Assembly (NCBI GenBank): GCA_044230205.1
Contig: JBGARN010000001.1
Location: forward strand, 100,522-164,521
DNA length: 64,000 bases
Reading direction: 5' to 3'
Source: JAEUTH01 sp044230205
GTDB lineage: Bacteria > Bacteroidota > Bacteroidia > AKYH767-A > OLB10
Part shown: in pieces, positions 27,591 to 37,028 of the stretch
How the letters are laid out: the number at the start of each line of letters is the position of its first letter
Position numbering within the stretch: position 1 is the stretch's first letter
Program-made: the position numbers and the translations under genes
Notes under the pieces: generated by a model
Told to the model about the DNA's origin: nothing
The model's database searches: none
The model's input: the letters and a program-made list of their open reading frames with translations, nothing else

Positions 27591-29195
27591 ATGAATTTCG
27601 AAAAGGATGTCTTTATAAGTTATGCGCACATTGATGACCAGACTATGAGTGAGGGCTTGAAAGGCTGGATAACAGAGTTTCATAAAGCACTAGAGGTTAG
27701 ATTGTCTCAGATACTGGGCAGCGAACCTAAAATATGGCGAGATGCCAAATTGCAAGGCAATGATTTTTTTGCCCCGGAAATAGAATCGCAGTTTCCGAAA
27801 CTTAAAATTATGATATCCATTATAACACCACGGTATGTACAATCAGAATGGTGTACAAAGGAGGTGGAATTATTTTATGATGCCGCTAGTAAAAGTGGTG
27901 GAATTGCAATTGATAATAAAGCACGAATTTTTAAAGTGCTGAAGACCCCTGTAGAAATTGAGGAACAGCCCGTTAAAATAAGACCACTGTTGGGTTACGA
28001 ATTTTACCGAAGGGAAACTGACTCTAACAGAATACGGGAATATGGATTGAAAAAGGAGAAGGAAGATGCCTACTGGGATACCCTCTCCGATGTTGCTTAT
28101 GATATAGCCGGCCTGATTGAAAAATTAAATGATAAAAGCAGTAATGGCAACAAGCCCGATATTACCTATACCATTGAAGTGGCACAGGAAGAAAAACAGA
28201 AAATCTACCTGGCGGAAACTTCAACAGACCTTAAAGATCTTCGTAGAGAATTAGCACGCGAATTGAAAGATAATGGGTATGTTGTTTTACCTGAAGATTA
28301 CCCGTCCGAATTTGAAATTGAAAAGTATCAATCGTGGGTAAAAGAAAACATGGAAAAATGTTCATTGGTGGTTCAGCTCATCGGATCAAAATATGGTGCG
28401 ATTCCGGAAACCAATGATGATGAAGAAAAGTCTATAGTTGTAATTCAAAACGAAATTGCAACAGCGCTTTGCGATAAAAAAGACCTCACTCGGCTTATCT
28501 GGATTCCTGAAATTCAAAAAAGCGAAGATCATAGGGTTATTGCTTTAATAGAACAACTGAAGAAACAAAACCTTAAAGAGGGTTCGGAATGGCTAAATGG
28601 AACAATTAAGGAATTCACAGAACGTATTAAGAGTACCATGCAAAAGCTTGAAGCCGCAGAAAGGGAAAGAAAAGCTAAGGAAGAAGAAAAAGCAAGACTA
28701 GCAGCTGCTGAAGCAAAACAGAAGGAACAAGCTTCAAATAATCCAAATGCAGGCAATAGCACTACTCAATTGATTGATGAGGAAATTGAGATACAAACGA
28801 CCACCGTATTTCTGATATACGATGAACGCGATAAGGAAAATGTGAAGGAGCTTCGAAAATACCTTAAATCAAAAGATATTTATGTTGATACAATAACCTT
28901 TGATGGAACAGAACAGGAAAAAAATCTTGCTTATGAAGAAAGTATGCGCAACTGCGATGCAGTTTTAATTTACTTTGGCCAGGGTAGTACAAGCTGGCTT
29001 AAACCCCACATAAATAAAGTGATACAAAAGCCTGCCTTGAAGGGCAAGCCACTTAAAGCTGCATTAATTTATAAAGGCCTTCCGGCCAGTGACGATAAGG
29101 CTGAATATGATGAGCCACCAAGATTTATGGTAGCTGATGGTCAGCAAGGATTTAACCAGGATTTATTTAATGAGTTTTTAGCAAAAATTAAATAG
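27591..29195 (+). CDS. TIR - DUF4062 - coiled coil - TIR-like protein
   Basis: 534 residues, cytoplasmic, no signal peptide. Residues 4-135 form a TIR domain: DVFISYAHIDD opens it, and SEWCTKEVELF carries E91, at the place of the catalytic glutamate of NAD-cleaving TIR enzymes. Residues 203-310 resemble DUF4062 (IYLAETSTDLKDLRRELARE, VVQLIGSKYGAIP), a domain linked to STAND proteins. A charged Glu/Lys/Ala coiled coil spans about 345-385. Residues 404-534 form a second TIR-like fold (TTVFLIYDERDKENVKELRK, CDAVLIYFGQGS) lacking the WCxxE motif. The STAND gene begins 12 bases downstream. Known bacterial TIR proteins degrade NAD+ on infection; an immune role is inferred from domains and partner only. 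Confidence 0.82.
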   Translation: MNFEKDVFISYAHIDDQTMSEGLKGWITEFHKALEVRLSQILGSEPKIWRDAKLQGNDFFAPEIESQFPKLKIMISIITPRYVQSEWCTKEVELFYDAASKSGGIAIDNKARIFKVLKTPVEIEEQPVKIRPLLGYEFYRRETDSNRIREYGLKKEKEDAYWDTLSDVAYDIAGLIEKLNDKSSNGNKPDITYTIEVAQEEKQKIYLAETSTDLKDLRRELARELKDNGYVVLPEDYPSEFEIEKYQSWVKENMEKCSLVVQLIGSKYGAIPETNDDEEKSIVVIQNEIATALCDKKDLTRLIWIPEIQKSEDHRVIALIEQLKKQNLKEGSEWLNGTIKEFTERIKSTMQKLEAAERERKAKEEEKARLAAAEAKQKEQASNNPNAGNSTTQLIDEEIEIQTTTVFLIYDERDKENVKELRKYLKSKDIYVDTITFDGTEQEKNLAYEESMRNCDAVLIYFGQGSTSWLKPHINKVIQKPALKGKPLKAALIYKGLPASDDKAEYDEPPRFMVADGQQGFNQDLFNEFLAKIK

Positions 29196-29207
29196 TACCA
29201 CATCTTT

Positions 29208-31640
29208 ATGGATACAGACCTAATTAATGATAATCCATTTGTAGGGTTACGCGCTTTTGAAGAGGATGAAGGATATTTATTTTTTGGAAGAAAAACGGAG
29301 ATTAACGACCTGCTGAAAAAATTTTCAGCGAGCCGCTTTCTTGCTGTAATAGGTTCTTCAGGCAGTGGAAAATCTTCACTTGTTAAATCAGGATTACTAC
29401 CAGCTATACACAGCGGATCGTTATCATCAGGTCGCGATTGGCATGTGGCAACCCTGAGGCCTGAGGGCCAGCCACTGAGCAATCTGGCAAAGGCATTAAC
29501 CGAAAAAGGTGTTTTATATAAAAACCCAAGTATTGATGATAACTTAACTTTTAAGCCACTGGTTGAGTCAACATTAAGGCGAAGTACTAATGGGCTGATG
29601 CAAGCTTATAAGCAATCGCCATTATTTGATAAGAGTAAAAGCACACAGGAAGACAACCTGCTGATTTTGGTGGATCAGTTTGAAGAATTATTCCGGTACA
29701 GTAATCCCGATCGAGACCCGAATGAAGTAGCCAGTGAAAAACTCCATTTTGTTAACCTGTTGCTTGCAGCGTCACAGCAAACGGAATTACCCATTTATGT
29801 GCTGATTACTATGCGGTCTGATTTTTTAGGTGACTGTGCACAGTTTCCCGGTTTGCCCCAGGCCATTAATGAGGGGCAATACCTGGTGCCACGCATGACG
29901 CGCGATCAGATGAAGGAGGCAATAGAAGGACCTATAGCAGTTGGAGGTGCAAATATTGATGGAGGAGCAAAAGCTACACCCCGGTTGCTTACCCGGTTGC
30001 TTAATGATATCGGAACAGATTTAGATCAGCTTCCTATTTTGCAGCATGCAATGATGCGTACCTGGCAACGCTGGAGAACACGGATTACTGCATCTAAAAC
30101 TGAAAACAAAAGTGCCTCAACAGACGATACTTCCTCAGATATTGATATCATAGATTATGAAGGCATTGGCGGAATGAAAGAGGCATTATCTAAACATGCC
30201 AATGAAATATATGATGCACTGAAAGATGATCAAAAGAAAGAATACTGCAAACGTATTTTTACAGCATTAACCGATAAGGCTGCAGATTCCCGCGGAACAC
30301 GCAGGCCAAGAAAAGTGAGTGAGCTATTTGAATTAACCGATACACCGGTTGAAAATATAACAGAAATTGCTGAAGCTTTTCGAAAGCCGGGCCGGACTTT
30401 TCTTATGCCGTTAACCGGAGCCATTGATAATGATACCACTTTAGACATATCGCACGAAAGTTTAATGCGTGTATGGGATAAGTTAAAAGATTGGGCTGAA
30501 GAGGAAGCACAAAATGCCCAGATTTTTAAACGGCTGGCAGATACAGCAACCCGTGAAGGTGCAAGTCATTATACAGGACCTGACCTTGTAAAGGCATTAG
30601 AATTAAAAGCTAAGTTTAAGAATGAGAAACTAATAGAATTATGGGCAAAGCCTTTTTTTAAAGATCCTGATACAACCAGAAGAGCGCTTGATTTTTTGAA
30701 AGAGAGTGAAGAAGCAGACAGAGCTGATAGGGAAGAAAAAGAAAGATTAATAAGAGAAAAACAGGAACTAAAAGAAGCCGAAGCACGAAGAATAAAGGAA
30801 GAGGAGGAAAAAGAAAGACAAAGAAAGGATGAGGAAGCACGAAGAAAAAGGAAATGGTTAATGGCATTTTTGATTTTGTCCATTATAGCTTTAATTATTT
30901 TTGCGTGGTTAGGGTACAAAGCACACCAATCTGAATTAGCAGCAATTGAACAAAAAAACAAAGCTCTTCATAGTGACTCATTGGCTATGGTTGCTAGAGA
31001 CAGTGCACTTGCTAAAGAAGCAGAAGCAATCAGATTAAAAGTTATAGCCGATAATGAAAGGGCTGCTGCCGATACTGCTAAGCATATTGCTGATTCGCTT
31101 AGAGCGCTGTCAGATAAAAATTTTAAAAATGCAAAGGCCGCAGCAATAGCTGAAAAAGCAGCTAAAGAAGATGCATTAAAGCAAAAGGAAATTGCAATAA
31201 ACTTAAGCCGATGGAGCGCTGTTGGTGAGTATCAACGATTAATACGGGAAGGTCCTGAGGATAGAGACTCAATTCTTAAAGATACATTCGAATATAAGGT
31301 TATCGCTTACTGTAATCATCTGGATAATTTAAAAGACTCTTTTGATATTAAAACTGCAGTTAAAAAAAATAATGAACTGTATGAAAAACTTTATTTTTCA
31401 TGTAAGGCATTAAAAGCGGTTGATAATGCAATTTCACAGGAGCCTGCAGCAAGTGCAGCAGATTATAAAGAGAATAATAATCTCAAAAGAGATTATAATG
31501 GATTGAAAATTTCAGCAACCGATGATAATTGTATGGTAGTTGATAGGGATACCATTTATATGGGTAAGCAGGTTACAAAGCTTTGTCTTATTCTGAAAAG
31601 GACCATATTATATTTTTTGGATTGGTTAATGGCGAAATAG
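29208..31640 (+). CDS. nSTAND1-type NTPase with transmembrane segment, 3' end frameshifted
   Basis: 810 residues as it now reads. NPFVGLRAFEEDEGYLFFGR is the typical opening of the nSTAND1 group. Walker A is GSSGSGKSS (49-57), Walker B LLILVDQFEEL (151-161), followed by the winged-helix-like arm with DISHESLMRVWDKL. A long Glu/Arg/Lys helix (about 498-546) leads into one membrane segment (about 550-568, AFLILSIIALIIFAWLGY) and an Ala/Lys coiled coil to about 680. In this family a C-terminal beta-propeller or other sensor usually follows. Here the last 20 residues (TKLCLILKRTILYFLDW) look out of frame and the propeller-like sequence continues in other frames to 32020. Operonic with the TIR gene. 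Confidence 0.82.
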   Translation: MDTDLINDNPFVGLRAFEEDEGYLFFGRKTEINDLLKKFSASRFLAVIGSSGSGKSSLVKSGLLPAIHSGSLSSGRDWHVATLRPEGQPLSNLAKALTEKGVLYKNPSIDDNLTFKPLVESTLRRSTNGLMQAYKQSPLFDKSKSTQEDNLLILVDQFEELFRYSNPDRDPNEVASEKLHFVNLLLAASQQTELPIYVLITMRSDFLGDCAQFPGLPQAINEGQYLVPRMTRDQMKEAIEGPIAVGGANIDGGAKATPRLLTRLLNDIGTDLDQLPILQHAMMRTWQRWRTRITASKTENKSASTDDTSSDIDIIDYEGIGGMKEALSKHANEIYDALKDDQKKEYCKRIFTALTDKAADSRGTRRPRKVSELFELTDTPVENITEIAEAFRKPGRTFLMPLTGAIDNDTTLDISHESLMRVWDKLKDWAEEEAQNAQIFKRLADTATREGASHYTGPDLVKALELKAKFKNEKLIELWAKPFFKDPDTTRRALDFLKESEEADRADREEKERLIREKQELKEAEARRIKEEEEKERQRKDEEARRKRKWLMAFLILSIIALIIFAWLGYKAHQSELAAIEQKNKALHSDSLAMVARDSALAKEAEAIRLKVIADNERAAADTAKHIADSLRALSDKNFKNAKAAAIAEKAAKEDALKQKEIAINLSRWSAVGEYQRLIREGPEDRDSILKDTFEYKVIAYCNHLDNLKDSFDIKTAVKKNNELYEKLYFSCKALKAVDNAISQEPAASAADYKENNNLKRDYNGLKISATDDNCMVVDRDTIYMGKQVTKLCLILKRTILYFLDWLMAK

Positions 31641-32020
31641 GATTTGTGAAGTATCAGAAAAACCAAAATAAATATCAACCGGTATTTAACCGCAAAAATG
31701 ATTTGCGATCGGATAACTGCTTTAGATTTTTACTCTTGATTTTTTATCAGTTATACCGGCTCAGCAGTAATATTTTTCGATTATAACGTAGCGATCAATT
31801 AACTGAAGATAAAAAATTTCCGGTTGTAGAGTTGCCTGAGTATTATGGTGAAATAATGGATGCTAAATACGATGGTAATAACAAAATAAAATTATTTACA
31901 TCAAATAAAGGTACTTACAGCTGGAATCCATTTACTGACGACTTGCTGAGTAAATTAACAGCAAAGCTGAAAAAAGTTGAATTAGATGTTACTAAGGCTA
32001 AAACCCGCCTTTATCAATAA
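31577..32020 (+). pseudogene. Decayed C-terminal sensor (propeller-like) of the STAND protein
   Basis: Protein-like sequence continues past the STAND stop codon but jumps frames: ALSYSEKDHIIFFGLVNGE and on to about 31705 in one frame; ITALDFYS, a TGA at 31737-31739, then FFISYTGSAVIFFDYN to about 31790 in the original frame; then LTEDKKFPVVELPEYYGEI and on to a stop at 32018-32020 in the first shifted frame. That stop is 4 bases before the next ATG, a natural operon spacing. The segments have the strand-turn-strand look of WD/propeller blades (NKIKLFTSNKGTYSWNP). At least three indels and one stop are needed. Genuine decay and sequencing error are both possible. Confidence 0.75.
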
Positions 32021-32024
32021 ATAC

Positions 32025-35000
32025 ATGAAAAGACTATACTTACTGCTCACTTTTATTTTCATTGTGGTCCTCCCTAAACTGGTGTTATCGCAGTGCGGCA
32101 TTCAAATAGCACCCGATACCTTATTTATATGTGCTGGGGATAGTGTTTTAATTTCTGTAACCGATACAGGAAATTTAAATCCTTTCAATTGGTCGCCTGC
32201 TGCCGGTTTAAGTGCAACTACGGGTAGTAACGTTTGGGCCTCTCCAACATTTACAACAAAATATACAGTAACCAAAAGTGGTTGCATTGACAACGATTCC
32301 GTTGTGGTAGTAGTAAATCCATTACCGGTTGTAACCATTTCAGGAGCAAATTCTATTTGTGCAGGTAGTAATGTAACTTATAATGCAGGTGGAGGGTTTG
32401 CTGGTTATTTATGGTCTACTGGCGCAACCACACAAACCATAAACGTTAATACCCAGAATACCTATACAGTTACAGTTACTGATGCAAATGGTTGTTCATC
32501 TTCAGCTACAAAATCGCTTACCGTCAATTCAGTTCCTGCCTGCTCAATAACAGGAAATAGTTCAAACTGCATTGGAAGTACAGTTCAATGGTGTGCTGCT
32601 GCAGGTATGAATTCCTATTCATGGAGTACAGGCGATACAATATCATGCATTAATATCAGCACAGCCGGTACGTACACAGTAACCATTACAGGAGCTAATG
32701 GTTGCACCAGCAGTTGCCAGAAAGTACTTAATACAAATACATTACCAACAGCTTCAATAACAGGGGATACCCTGGTGTGTAGATTTGGCCAGGCTTCGAT
32801 AACTTTTACTGGTGCCAATGGAACTCCTCCTTATACTTTTGCCTACAAAATTGATAATGGCAATGTGCAAACTATTGCTACCGGCACATCTACAGCTGTA
32901 ATAAATCCTAACACCAGTGTGGTTGGAACATCAGACTATATACTGATATCTGTTACTGATGCTAATGGATGTTTAAATGTTCAGAATGACACCGTTTCAT
33001 TAACTGTAAAAAAACAGATTAATGCGCAATTTATTGGTTCTGCCTCAGTATGTAAGAATGATACATCACCTCTCATTACCCTAACCGGAGTTAACTGCAG
33101 TCCTCCTGTTACATTTACTTATACTATAAATCAAAATGACACTTTTGTAATTACGTCAAGCTCCATTGACACAGTAATAGCTGCACCAACCAGCACAACA
33201 GGTACTTACATATATAATTTGATTAGTGTTGCTGATACCACTTGTACAAACGTCATAAACAAATATGTGGTCATATTTGTAAATAGTTTACCTTATGCTT
33301 CTATAAGCGGAACATCAGAGGTTTGTCAGTTTGCAAGTCAACCACTTATCACCTTCATTTGCGATTCTGGCATACCCCCCTATGTGGTAACATATAGCAT
33401 AAACGGAGGACCACCATTAACCGATACAGTTGGTGGCAGTAGTATAAGTATTGGCGCATCTACAAATAACACCGGGATTTATACCTACAACCTTATTTCG
33501 GTTGCTGATGCCTTTGGTTGTTCGCAGGGAATTTCAGGCGGTGCAATCATAACGGTAGATTCGTTACCTGTGGCGTCAATTAGTGGTTCAACCTCTGTTT
33601 GTAAGAACTCAGCGCCACCTTATATTACCTTTACGGGTACCACAGGTAAAAAGCCATATTCTTTTACTTACATTATAAATGGAGTAACAAATACTGTAAC
33701 ATCAGCTCCTGGAAATGATACAGTAAATATTCCCGTGTCAACATCTATTGCGGGCACCTTTATTTATTACCTGGTATCAGTTACGGATGCCAATGGTTGC
33801 GATAATTCAATAAACAATCAAAGCGTAACAATTATTGTAAATCAATTGCCTTCTGCAACAATTAACGGAACAACAGGTGTTTGTATTAATGGATTATTAC
33901 CTGCAATTACTTTTACCGGATCAGGTGGTTTGCAGGATTATACATTCACCTATAATATTAACGGTGGAGGTAATCAAACAATAACAACATCAGGTAGCGA
34001 TACTATTTCAATTACGGCCCCAACAGGCGCAAACGGAATTTACAACTATAATTTGATTGATGTTTCGGATGCAAATGGTTGTGTGCAATCCATTACAGGC
34101 ACAGCAACTGTTACTGTAAACCCACTTCCGGCAGCTACCATTAGCGGGAATATAAGCGTATGCCAAAATGACCCGCTCCCTACAGTTACTTTTAATGGAA
34201 CTATAGGGACCGCACCTTTCAGTTTTACATATTCTATTAACGATGGAATCAATCCTCCTGACACCAATACGGTAACCTCAAATGGTACCGATTCAACAAA
34301 GGCTATAACAGTGCCAACAAACCTGGCAGGCAATTTCACTTATCAGCTTATATCGGTCCAGGATGCGAATGGATGCATTACAGCACTTAACACCAGTGTG
34401 CTGATTATAATAAATCAATTACCTTCTGCAGTGATTAGCGGCTCGACAACTGTTTGCAAAAATGACTCAGCACCGTTAATCACCTTTTCAGGTTCAGCCG
34501 GTATTAAACCGTTTCAATTTATTTATAATATAGGAGGAGGAACCAACGATTCAATTACCGTCTATACTGCAAGTGATACAAGTATTGCTGTATCAACAAG
34601 CCAGGCCGGAACATTTGTATATAACTTAATTGCAGTACAGGATTCGAATGGTTGTATTCAAAATATAAATAACCAAAGCGCAACAATCACAATTAATTCA
34701 CTGCCCACAGTAACAATAAGTGGAACAACTTCAGTATGTCATAATTCACCGGTACAGCCTGTAATAACATTTACAGGTGCATCGGGCACGCAACCTTTCA
34801 CTTTTGTTTATAATATTAACGGAGGACCAAATGATACCATAACCACTTCAGTAAATAATATCGCAACTGTTGTTGCATTAACCACAACAGTGGGCATATA
34901 TACGTACAACTTAGTTTCTGTAACCGATGCCAATGGTTGCTGGCAGGCTCAAACAGGAGTAGCAACCATTACCGTAAGTGCATTGCCTTCGGCAACTATC

Positions 35001-37016
35001 AACGGCACGGCAACAGTTTGTAAAAATGCTCCTTCGCCTTCCGTAACATTTACGGGTAGCAATGGTACGCCTCCCTATTCGTTTACCTATAATATTAACA
35101 ATGGGATAAATTCAACCATTACCACAAGTGGTGTAAATTCTTCTGTTCCTGTTTCGCAACCAACTTTCGCAGCAGATACTTTTATATATAATTTAGTTGC
35201 TGTAACCGATGCCAATGGATGCACTGATAGCATAACAGGAAGTGTAACTATTATTGTAAATCCATTACCTGTCGGCTCTGTTGCCGTTTCTCAGGATTCA
35301 ATTTGCCAGAACGATATGGCATTACCAATAATAACTATAACAGGCTCTGTAGGGCCCTCTCCTTATACGTTTACCTATAACGTTAATGGCGGATCTTCAA
35401 TTATTAAATCGACTTCAGCGGGTAACGATACTATTCAGATACAGGTGCCAACTAATGTTCCCCCGGGTATTTATAATTATAATTTAACTTCAGTAACTGA
35501 TGCTAACGGATGTTCATTAGGGCAATCGGCAACAATACCTGTTACTATAAATCCATTACCTGTTATTCAAAGTAGTTTGCCTTCTGTTGTCTTGTGTCAT
35601 GGTGACACCCTATTTGTTGAAGCATTTGCCAGCACAGTTTTAAATTCTATTTACAACTGGTCTTCCACTGCCGATGTAGGTTTTGGTACAACCGGTACAG
35701 GTAACATTCCTAATGCTCCAATGATTAATAACGACAGTGTTCCGCTAATTGCCACCATTACTGTTTATGCTACTTCACCATTCGGATGTATAGGTCCTTC
35801 AAGTAGTTTCAACATCACGGTAAATCCAAAACCAATTTTGCTTTCAGTTGATGACACTATTTGTAGTGGGCAGGTTTTTAACAATACTCTTATACCTAAT
35901 TTTTATAATAACATTAAGTATGCATGGAATTCATCTGTTAATCCTTTAATAATTACAGGTAACACCAACCAATCTGCCTCATCCAACGCGGTTATAAATG
36001 ATACCTTAATCAACCATACCACAAGCATTCAGACGCTGCCTTATAGTGTTTCGTTAATTTATACCAACGGGACTCACAATTGCATTACTACCGATACACT
36101 AAATGTTACTGTAAAACCTGCACCACCCAAACCGGATTTTACATCTTCAGTTTTTCCGGGCAATTCGGTAATCACACTTTGCAAAAGTTCAATAAATATC
36201 AATTTTAATGTCAGCAACCCCGATACTGCTGTTACTTATACTTGGATTGCAAGTCCACCAGCAGGAGTTAATTTCGGTAATACACTAACCCCAAATACAG
36301 TAGCATCATTTGATGCAAATGCGGTGTCGCCAGTAACTATTTTTGCAATTGCTGATTATGCAATTAATACAGGGGCTTGCCAGGATACAGCATCGATGGT
36401 TGCAAACTTAACCAGCTCAGCTAATGCCATTGACCCGCGAGTAATATTCAAAAAGGAACCTGGCCACCTGCTCATTTATCCTGATAATTCCATGAATGCC
36501 GACAGTGGTTATCAATGGGGTTATGATTCGCTTTTTTATAAAAATAATTTCAATGACACACTAACCGGACCGCCCGTTGAAATAGCCGGACAGGTTTACC
36601 AGTTTTTTATTCCTCCAACGGAGTTTATTTTAAACGATTCCTTAAACGTGCATGATTATGCCTATTGGGTGTTGCTCGGCAATGGCGAATGTAAAAGCAA
36701 GGTGTATTATAACGGACCGTATGCGCAAAAACCAGTTGCACAGCAACCTATTGACAACACTGTTGCCTTGAGTGTATATCCCAATCCGACAGCAAACCAT
36801 TTAAATGTTACATTAAGTGGCAACATTTATGGCAGCATTGAAGCAAAAATATTAAATGCATTGGGTGAGCAGGTTTTTACATCAGGTTTTCAAAAGAAGC
36901 AACCGGAAATAAAGCAGCTGATTAACATTGGTAATATACCTGACGGAATTTATTTTTTAGAATTAACAAGCAGCGATCATCAGCGATTAACCACCAGAAT
37001 TATAGTAAATCATTAA
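32025..37016 (+). CDS. Giant repeat-containing secreted protein with type A T9SS sorting domain
   Basis: 1663 residues from the ATG at 32025, where a signal peptide begins (MKRLYLLLTFIFIVVLPKLV); an earlier open codon at 31986 belongs to the STAND remnant. After short Ig/PKD-like modules come about ten repeats of roughly 95-100 residues with the pattern ISGTTSVCKN..P.ITFTG..G..P..FTY.INGG and YNLVSVTDANGC, as in SprB-like or PKD-like repeats of Bacteroidota gliding and adhesion proteins. The C-terminus (LSVYPNPTANHLNVTLSG to GIYFLELTSSDHQR) is a type A T9SS tail. It is probably a surface adhesin; ligand unknown. The next gene follows after 12 bases. Confidence 0.9.
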   Translation: MKRLYLLLTFIFIVVLPKLVLSQCGIQIAPDTLFICAGDSVLISVTDTGNLNPFNWSPAAGLSATTGSNVWASPTFTTKYTVTKSGCIDNDSVVVVVNPLPVVTISGANSICAGSNVTYNAGGGFAGYLWSTGATTQTINVNTQNTYTVTVTDANGCSSSATKSLTVNSVPACSITGNSSNCIGSTVQWCAAAGMNSYSWSTGDTISCINISTAGTYTVTITGANGCTSSCQKVLNTNTLPTASITGDTLVCRFGQASITFTGANGTPPYTFAYKIDNGNVQTIATGTSTAVINPNTSVVGTSDYILISVTDANGCLNVQNDTVSLTVKKQINAQFIGSASVCKNDTSPLITLTGVNCSPPVTFTYTINQNDTFVITSSSIDTVIAAPTSTTGTYIYNLISVADTTCTNVINKYVVIFVNSLPYASISGTSEVCQFASQPLITFICDSGIPPYVVTYSINGGPPLTDTVGGSSISIGASTNNTGIYTYNLISVADAFGCSQGISGGAIITVDSLPVASISGSTSVCKNSAPPYITFTGTTGKKPYSFTYIINGVTNTVTSAPGNDTVNIPVSTSIAGTFIYYLVSVTDANGCDNSINNQSVTIIVNQLPSATINGTTGVCINGLLPAITFTGSGGLQDYTFTYNINGGGNQTITTSGSDTISITAPTGANGIYNYNLIDVSDANGCVQSITGTATVTVNPLPAATISGNISVCQNDPLPTVTFNGTIGTAPFSFTYSINDGINPPDTNTVTSNGTDSTKAITVPTNLAGNFTYQLISVQDANGCITALNTSVLIIINQLPSAVISGSTTVCKNDSAPLITFSGSAGIKPFQFIYNIGGGTNDSITVYTASDTSIAVSTSQAGTFVYNLIAVQDSNGCIQNINNQSATITINSLPTVTISGTTSVCHNSPVQPVITFTGASGTQPFTFVYNINGGPNDTITTSVNNIATVVALTTTVGIYTYNLVSVTDANGCWQAQTGVATITVSALPSATINGTATVCKNAPSPSVTFTGSNGTPPYSFTYNINNGINSTITTSGVNSSVPVSQPTFAADTFIYNLVAVTDANGCTDSITGSVTIIVNPLPVGSVAVSQDSICQNDMALPIITITGSVGPSPYTFTYNVNGGSSIIKSTSAGNDTIQIQVPTNVPPGIYNYNLTSVTDANGCSLGQSATIPVTINPLPVIQSSLPSVVLCHGDTLFVEAFASTVLNSIYNWSSTADVGFGTTGTGNIPNAPMINNDSVPLIATITVYATSPFGCIGPSSSFNITVNPKPILLSVDDTICSGQVFNNTLIPNFYNNIKYAWNSSVNPLIITGNTNQSASSNAVINDTLINHTTSIQTLPYSVSLIYTNGTHNCITTDTLNVTVKPAPPKPDFTSSVFPGNSVITLCKSSININFNVSNPDTAVTYTWIASPPAGVNFGNTLTPNTVASFDANAVSPVTIFAIADYAINTGACQDTASMVANLTSSANAIDPRVIFKKEPGHLLIYPDNSMNADSGYQWGYDSLFYKNNFNDTLTGPPVEIAGQVYQFFIPPTEFILNDSLNVHDYAYWVLLGNGECKSKVYYNGPYAQKPVAQQPIDNTVALSVYPNPTANHLNVTLSGNIYGSIEAKILNALGEQVFTSGFQKKQPEIKQLINIGNIPDGIYFLELTSSDHQRLTTRIIVNH

Positions 37017-37028
37017 CCAACAGGCCAT

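Noticed and set aside
31986..32024. Upstream start of the giant repeat protein
   Set aside because: These codons overlap the decayed end of the STAND gene and precede a complete signal peptide at 32025.
32700..35560. CRISPR or tandem DNA repeat array
   Set aside because: The periodicity is about 290 bases and is conserved at protein level (Ig/PKD modules), with no short identical repeats and unique spacers.
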